NCBI GenBank assembly: GCA_964544305.1
Contig: CAZJAZ010000040.1
Location: forward strand, 1-26,146
DNA: 26,146 bases
Reading direction: 5' to 3'
DNA from: JAFDWI01 sp964544305
GTDB lineage: Bacteria > Actinomycetota > Acidimicrobiia > Acidimicrobiales > Iamiaceae
Within the stretch, counting starts at the first letter, position 1, and each line of letters opens with the position of its first letter. Under the pieces are notes generated by a model. The model was not told the origin of the DNA. It saw only the letters and a list, made by a program, of their open reading frames with translations, and did no database searches. Shown piece after piece: positions 21,223 through 26,146 of the stretch. A program made the position numbers and the translations under genes.

Positions 21223-23214
21223 ATGGGTGCACCGTCACGCCGCAATGTTTGGCCGTCGCGATTGGATGCGGCAACGGTTGTTGCCGGAGCGGCAAAACCC
21301 GGTGAAGTCCGCTTTGACGGCGCATCAATTTGGTGGTCAGAAAGTCGCCCCAACGAAGGTGGCCGGACCCAACTCGTTCGCCGTGACTCTGACGGGTCAA
21401 CCGTTGATGTGCTTGGAGAGGGATCCTCTGCGCGCACTCGAGTCCACGAATACGGCGGTGGGGCGTGGGCCGTGGCCGAGGGTCTCGTTGTCTATGTCGA
21501 CGATGCCAGCGACGGGAGGATGTTTCGACTGGATTCTCCCGACGGTGCGCCACGACCGTTGACTCCGCCTCGCGCCCGTGACTCGGCACCGTATGCGCTG
21601 CGATACGCCGACCTCCATATTGACTTGGTGAATAGTCAAGTGATCGCGGTTCGTGAAGCGCATTTGTCGAACGGCGACGTGGTCAACGATCTCGTGCAGG
21701 TGCCCCTTGATGGGAGCGCGTCGGCCTCGCCAGACGCGGTGCAGGACGTCGCCACTGGAGCGGACTTTTACGCGTTCCCTTGTATTGATGCGACTGGAAA
21801 ACGGTTGGCGTACATCCGTTGGATGTTGCCCGACATGCCGTGGGATGCCACCGAACTCGTGGTGGTTGATCTGACCACGAATACCGAGACGGTGGTGGCG
21901 GGCGGCCCTGGGGAGTCGGTGGTCGAACCTCAATGGGCTCCCGATGGTTCGCTCACCTTCGCATCGGACGCTACCGACTGGTGGAACCCATACCGCTGGG
22001 ATCCAAACCGTCCGTCCGACCCGGTTGTGCCGCTCGCTGTCGTAGATGCCGAGATCGGTCATCCGGTTTGGGTTTTTGGGAATCGATCGGTCGCATGGCT
22101 CCCAGACGGACAATTTGTGTGCTCGATGACGAGCAACGGCATTGATCGTGTCGCGCTCGCACGAGCCGATGGAACACCACCGGTTGATCTTGGACTCAGC
22201 TTTACCCACATTCGCCAAGTTGTGCCCGGCCCAGACGATGGCGTCGTGGTTGTTGCGGGTAGTCCGGAAACGGAAAGCGATGTCTGGTTGATCAATATCC
22301 ACGACCAGCTGGCGAATCGTGCAGAAGCGACCGCCTTGCGCTCCGCCCGCGAATTGGGTCTCGGGAACGGTTGGTTCGCGCAACCTTCAAGCATTGAGAT
22401 TCCCCTTGCCGGGGGAGCGGTGACCTACGCGGTGGTGTACCAGCCGACGAATCCTGAGATCAGCGACGACGATCGTGCGGGCCTTCCCCCACTGATTGTG
22501 CTCAGCCACGGTGGGCCGACGTCGGCAGCCAGAGTGCAATTGGATCTCACGATTGCCTATTGGACGTCACGGGGTTTCTGTGTCGCGGACGTGAACTATC
22601 GCGGTTCGGTTGGCTACGGGCGACCGTATCGTGACGCGCTCAACGGCAAGTGGGGGATTGCCGACGTTGATGACTGTGCTGCGGTTGCTCGTTACTTGGC
22701 CGACACTGGCGTGGTTGACCAGAATCGGCTTGGTATTCGAGGTGGCAGCGCGGGTGGTTTCACGACGTTGGCGGCGCTGTGTTTCACCGACACGTTCAGC
22801 GCGGGCATGAGCGCCTATGGCATACCTGATCTTTCAACGCTGGCCACCGACACCCACAAGTTCGAATCCCGCTACCTTGACCGACTCGTTGGTCCCTGGC
22901 CTGATGTAACAGGCGTTTACGAACAACGGTCGCCCATCTTTCACCTTGACCAACTGATTTGTCCCGTGGGCATTCTGCAAGGAGCCGACGACGCCGTCGT
23001 GCCGCCGAATCAAGCTGAGATGATCGTCGCCGCGCTGCAAGACAAAGGCCTGCCCTACGCGGCGTTGACTTTTGAAGGTGAAGGGCACGGCTTTCGCAAA
23101 GCCGAAAACATCATTCGTGCGCTCGAGGCCGAGTTGTGGTTTTTCGCTCATGCCTTTGGCATGGACCTAGACGAACCGATACAACCCGTCCCAGGCTTTG
23201 GCCTTGTTTCGTAA
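21223..23214 (+). CDS. S9-family peptidase (prolyl-oligopeptidase / acylaminoacyl-peptidase-like)
   Basis: A 663-residue serine peptidase. The N-terminal two-thirds is a beta-propeller with repeated blades (RFDGASIWWSESRPNEGGRT, PQWAPDGSLTFASDATDWWN). The C-terminal alpha/beta-hydrolase domain has LIVLSHGGPTSAARVQLDL, NYRGSVGYGRPYRDALNGKW, nucleophile Ser 509 in IRGGSAGGFTTL, Asp 590 in GADDAVVPPNQAE, and His 622 in EGEGHGFRKAEN. There is no signal peptide, so it probably digests small peptides in the cytoplasm. The ATG follows the aminotransferase stop by four bases and has no visible ribosome binding site, so it is likely co-transcribed and translationally coupled. Confidence 0.95.
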   Translation: MGAPSRRNVWPSRLDAATVVAGAAKPGEVRFDGASIWWSESRPNEGGRTQLVRRDSDGSTVDVLGEGSSARTRVHEYGGGAWAVAEGLVVYVDDASDGRMFRLDSPDGAPRPLTPPRARDSAPYALRYADLHIDLVNSQVIAVREAHLSNGDVVNDLVQVPLDGSASASPDAVQDVATGADFYAFPCIDATGKRLAYIRWMLPDMPWDATELVVVDLTTNTETVVAGGPGESVVEPQWAPDGSLTFASDATDWWNPYRWDPNRPSDPVVPLAVVDAEIGHPVWVFGNRSVAWLPDGQFVCSMTSNGIDRVALARADGTPPVDLGLSFTHIRQVVPGPDDGVVVVAGSPETESDVWLINIHDQLANRAEATALRSARELGLGNGWFAQPSSIEIPLAGGAVTYAVVYQPTNPEISDDDRAGLPPLIVLSHGGPTSAARVQLDLTIAYWTSRGFCVADVNYRGSVGYGRPYRDALNGKWGIADVDDCAAVARYLADTGVVDQNRLGIRGGSAGGFTTLAALCFTDTFSAGMSAYGIPDLSTLATDTHKFESRYLDRLVGPWPDVTGVYEQRSPIFHLDQLICPVGILQGADDAVVPPNQAEMIVAALQDKGLPYAALTFEGEGHGFRKAENIIRALEAELWFFAHAFGMDLDEPIQPVPGFGLVS

Positions 23215-23259
23215 TGCGATGTCGTTGCATTGATCAAAGTGACGTGGTAAACCCGCCCC

Positions 23260-23850
23260 GTGGGCGAGTCACAAGCGAACGTTGCTGATTCGAAAACGGA
23301 TCACCGTAGATCTCAGAAGGAACGCATCGCTCTCGGTGTGCTTGTGGCCGTTGCCTTGGTCGCTGTTGGCGTTGTTATTCATGTCAAAAATACTGGACCT
23401 GGACTCCCGCCGACGCCCACACTCAAGGCGACAATCGTCCCCGGGGTGACATCTCAACTCGTCGTTCCGCGACATACGGTAAAACAAGGTGCCACGATCG
23501 GGGCCAAAATCGTGGTCACAAACGCAACTGGACACGTCATTCACACTGTGGGCTGCGACGGTTTGAATATTGCAGTGAGCCTTCGAAGCAGCAAAGCATT
23601 TCAACAGCCAGCGTTTGCAGATTGTGCAACCGATGGGATGATTCCCAACGGAAAGTCCGTCTTTCGCGTTGGGATCACCGCAACATACTCCGCCTGCCTA
23701 AACCACCAAGCCGCCACCGACCGTGCCTTTCCGCCATGTGACGAGCACGGCGCAATTCCCGCGTTGCCAAAAGGAAAGTACCTGGCGTATGTGGTGGGGG
23801 CGACCGACGTGATCTCATCCGCCCTGCCCGTGCAAATAAAGGTCACCTGA
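23260..23850 (+). CDS. membrane-anchored protein of unknown function
   Basis: 196 residues: a charged N terminus of about 22 residues, one membrane helix (RIALGVLVAVALVAVGVVIH), a Pro-rich spacer (TGPGLPPTPT), and an external beta-rich domain with a repeated strand pattern (VKQGATIGAKIVVTNATGHV). Four Cys (TVGCDGL, FADCATDG, SACLNHQ, PPCDEHG) could form two disulphides, which suits an extracytoplasmic location. The fold may be immunoglobulin-like, judging by the NATGHVIH and KGKYLAYVVG edges, but I know no family for it. The GTG start has no clear ribosome binding site. Neighbours give no functional hint. Confidence 0.65.
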   Translation: MGESQANVADSKTDHRRSQKERIALGVLVAVALVAVGVVIHVKNTGPGLPPTPTLKATIVPGVTSQLVVPRHTVKQGATIGAKIVVTNATGHVIHTVGCDGLNIAVSLRSSKAFQQPAFADCATDGMIPNGKSVFRVGITATYSACLNHQAATDRAFPPCDEHGAIPALPKGKYLAYVVGATDVISSALPVQIKVT

Positions 23851-23891
23851 TAGAAACAGAGGCACAGAGAAACCATTTCAAGGGGACGACA

Positions 23892-24767
23892 ATGGATTTT
23901 GGATTGATGTTCGCGAACACGGGGCCGTTCGCCACGCCACACGGCGCAACGGCGATCGCACAAGCAGCAGAACAGGCGGGTTTCGAATCCATCTGGACGG
24001 TCGAACACGTGGTGGTACCCGCAGGCTACGAATCGACGTATCCCTACAGTGACACCGGCCGTATGCCAGGCAGCGAAGCAACCCCAATCGCTGACCCGCT
24101 GGTTTGGTTGACGTGGGTCGCCGCACAAACCACCACAATCAACGTCGCAACTGGCATTTTGATCCTGCCGCAACGCAATCCGGTTGTGCTCGCCAAGACT
24201 TGCTCCACCATTGATGTGCTCTCGGGTGGCCGCTTGCGACTCGGCGTTGGCGTGGGCTGGTTGGAAGAAGAGTTCAACGCCATCGGTGTGCCTTTTACCG
24301 GACGTGGAAAGCGTGCCGAAGAATATGTTGGTGCACTGCGGGCCTTATGGGACGACGAGATTGCCAGCTATCACGGTGAGACCGTGGACTTCACCGATTG
24401 CATTTCCCGTCCCGCTCCGGTGAATGGTCGAGTACCTATCATCATTGGTGGTCACTCTGAACAGGCCGCTCGCCGCGCCGGTCAGATCGGCGACGGTTTC
24501 TTTCCGGGCAAAGGCGACAATGATCGCCTCGCTGAACTCATTGCGATTATGCGCCAGAGTGCCGAGGATGTTGGTCGTGACCCGGACGCAATCGAACTGA
24601 CCGTTGGTGGTGCCGCTGCCTTTGCGCCAGACCCGGTCGAGGCCCTGGGCGAACTTGTCGAAATGGGGGTGAGCCGAGTCGTTATTCCGCCACTCTCATT
24701 CGATCCCGATGCAATCGGAGATGCACTCGGACAGTTTGGGGAAAATGTGATTGCCAAAGTCGTGTAA
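23892..24767 (+). CDS. F420-type luciferase-like (LLM) oxidoreductase
   Basis: A 291-residue bacterial-luciferase-like TIM-barrel protein of the F420-dependent type common in actinobacteria. Signatures: ANTGPFATPHGATAIAQAAE, then AGFESIWTVEHVVVP, ATGILILPQRNPVVLAKTCS, IDVLSGGRLRLGVGVGWLEE, and PIIIGGHSEQAARRAGQIGD. These agree with the cofactor-binding core of the family, but F420 versus FMN use cannot be proven from sequence alone. The substrate is unknown. The ATG is preceded by AAGGGGA with good spacing. Confidence 0.88.
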   Translation: MDFGLMFANTGPFATPHGATAIAQAAEQAGFESIWTVEHVVVPAGYESTYPYSDTGRMPGSEATPIADPLVWLTWVAAQTTTINVATGILILPQRNPVVLAKTCSTIDVLSGGRLRLGVGVGWLEEEFNAIGVPFTGRGKRAEEYVGALRALWDDEIASYHGETVDFTDCISRPAPVNGRVPIIIGGHSEQAARRAGQIGDGFFPGKGDNDRLAELIAIMRQSAEDVGRDPDAIELTVGGAAAFAPDPVEALGELVEMGVSRVVIPPLSFDPDAIGDALGQFGENVIAKVV

Positions 24768-24818
24768 CGGTTTGATCCGTTTCGTGGCGTTGGGTCACGG
24801 GCCGCGACAATAGACGCC

Positions 24819-26146
24819 ATGGCCCGAGTTCTTGTTTCTGAAAAAATTGCTGATTCTGGTTTAGATCGCCTTCGGGCGGCCGGCCATGAAGTCGACGTGC
24901 AAACCAACTTGAGTCCTGACGAACTACTTGAAGCCATCAAAGGGGCGCACGCGCTCATCATTCGATCTGCCACGACGGTTACCAAAGAGGTCATCGCCGC
25001 TGGCAGCGATCTTGTCGTTGTGGGTCGTGCGGGCATTGGCCTTGACAACGTTGACACGAGCGCTGCGACCGCCGCTGGGGTCATGGTGGTCAACGCGCCC
25101 CAATCGAACATTCTTTCCGCGGCTGAGCACACCATGGCATTGCTGTTGGCGCAAGCTCGCAACGTGCCCCAAGCTCATGCGGCACTCACCCAAGGGCGCT
25201 GGGAGCGCTCCAAATGGAACGGCGTGGAACTCGCCGACAAAACCCTTGGTGTTGTCGGCCTGGGTCGGATTGGCAAGCTCGTGGCGCAGCGGGCCATGGC
25301 CTTTGGGATGAAGCTCATCGCCTATGACCCATTTGTCTCCCCAGATCGGGCACGCCAGCTCAACATCGAACTCGTTGATCTTGAAACGTTGCTCGCCACC
25401 GCCGATTTCGTTACGTTGCACGTCGCGAAGACCCCTGAGACGATGAACTTGATTTGTGCCGAATCCTTGGCGAAAGCCAAAAAAGGCATCCGCATTATCA
25501 ACGTGGCCCGCGGTGGCATTGTCAATGAGGCTGATTTGGCCGATGCGATTCGCTCTGGTCAAGTCGCTGGAGCTTCACTCGATGTCTTCGCTTCAGAACC
25601 GACAACCGAGTCGCCCCTCTTTGAACTTTCCGAAGTTGTTGTCACCCCGCACCTGGGGGCATCAACCGCAGAAGCACAAGACAAGGCCGGCGCCACGATT
25701 GCCGAAATGGTTGAGCTCGCACTCGCAGGAGAGTTCGTGCCCTATGCGGTCAATGTTGATGCAGCTGCCGCGTCCGAAACAGTCCGTCCGTTCCTGCCTC
25801 TGGCAGAAAAGCTCGGGTCGTTGTTTGCGTCGCTTTCCGGTGGCGCGCCGGACGTTCTCGACATTGGCTATCAAGGCCAGATCGCCGACTACGACACTCG
25901 CATTCTGACGCTGGCTGTGTTGAAAGGATTTTTCGCAGCTTCGACGGACGAACCCGTTTCTTATGTGAACGCACCGCAACTCGCCGCGGACCGGGGGATT
26001 GAAGTGCGCGACACGTCGACATCGACCGCACACGATTATGTGAATCTCATTACGTTGCGCGGACCAGAACATGCCATAGCCGGCGCGCTCAGCGGAGTAC
26101 GCGGTGAAGCACGCGTGGTGATGATCGACGATCACACGCTCGATGT
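24819..26146 (+). CDS. serA: D-3-phosphoglycerate dehydrogenase, C terminus beyond the window
   Basis: First step of serine synthesis: oxidation of 3-phosphoglycerate with NAD. About 442 codons are visible and the frame is open at the right edge. Seen are GRAGIGLDNVDTSAATAAGV, the nucleotide-binding GVVGLGRIGKLVAQR, INVARGGIVNEADL with the catalytic Arg, LDVFASEPTTESPLFEL with the Glu, and VVVTPHLGASTAEAQ with the His. The part after about residue 310 is the long intervening domain of the mycobacterial-type enzyme (about 530 residues), so the missing end should be the serine-sensing ACT domain. ATG 24819 has no ribosome binding site but lies seven bases past a -10-like GACAAT (24806-24811), so it may be leaderless. 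Confidence 0.96.
   Translation, partial: MARVLVSEKIADSGLDRLRAAGHEVDVQTNLSPDELLEAIKGAHALIIRSATTVTKEVIAAGSDLVVVGRAGIGLDNVDTSAATAAGVMVVNAPQSNILSAAEHTMALLLAQARNVPQAHAALTQGRWERSKWNGVELADKTLGVVGLGRIGKLVAQRAMAFGMKLIAYDPFVSPDRARQLNIELVDLETLLATADFVTLHVAKTPETMNLICAESLAKAKKGIRIINVARGGIVNEADLADAIRSGQVAGASLDVFASEPTTESPLFELSEVVVTPHLGASTAEAQDKAGATIAEMVELALAGEFVPYAVNVDAAAASETVRPFLPLAEKLGSLFASLSGGAPDVLDIGYQGQIADYDTRILTLAVLKGFFAASTDEPVSYVNAPQLAADRGIEVRDTSTSTAHDYVNLITLRGPEHAIAGALSGVRGEARVVMIDDHTLD

Noticed and set aside
21397..22383. 328-codon minus-strand open frame
   Set aside because: It is opposite the S9 peptidase gene, which has a full catalytic triad and continuous homology-like motifs; the antisense frame has none.
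24770..24786. short AACGG/CCGTT inverted repeat after the F420-type oxidoreductase
   Set aside because: The stem is only five base pairs with no clear T-run, too weak to call a terminator.

Overview
The window looks like chromosomal DNA of a free-living actinobacterium. Class Acidimicrobiia is my best guess, from protein style only. The actinobacterial signs are a mycobacterial-type SerC, an F420-type luciferase-like oxidoreductase, TadE/TadG-like pilus proteins, a Tat-exported protein, many GTG starts and several genes that look leaderless. The GC content is moderate. No rRNA, tRNA, CRISPR array or intact insertion sequence was seen.

Layout. 1-420 holds a VapC-type PIN toxin at the window edge. 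420-2120 is a graveyard: a frameshifted recombinase-type HTH relic (832-970), a nucleotidyltransferase gene cut by one in-frame TGA (971-1489, minus), a frameshifted gene just upstream of it, and a possible transposase relic. 2183-2320 is a complete transcription attenuator for branched-chain amino-acid synthesis: a promoter, an 11-residue leader peptide with a Leu-Val-Val run, a pause hairpin and a terminator hairpin. It controls ilvB-ilvN-ilvC (2402-5718).

5730-7618 is a divergent pair: a PqqD-like/HprK-like fusion and a Tat-exported small protein, with a 24-bp near-palindrome between them. This is the best candidate for an undescribed system. It is followed by a RelB/RelE-type toxin-antitoxin pair, a secreted M28 peptidase (minus), a YceI protein with an operator-like palindrome, a MarR regulator, an alpha/beta hydrolase and metY.

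13468-16974 is a four-gene cluster of TadE, a TadG-like protein, an ECF sigma factor and a membrane-anchored putative anti-sigma factor with APGQ repeats. It is flanked on both sides by hairpins that share a 16-base core. Then come a GT-C-type membrane glycosyltransferase and serC (both minus), and on the plus strand an aspartate-type aminotransferase, an S9 peptidase, a membrane-anchored unknown protein, an F420-type oxidoreductase and serA, which runs off the right edge.

Together the metabolic genes make branched-chain amino acids (ilvBNC), serine (serA, serC), aspartate/glutamate-type amino groups (aminotransferase) and homocysteine/methionine (metY). In mycobacteria ilvBNC lies close to serA and leuB. 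Here about 19 kb of mainly accessory genes separates ilvC from serA.
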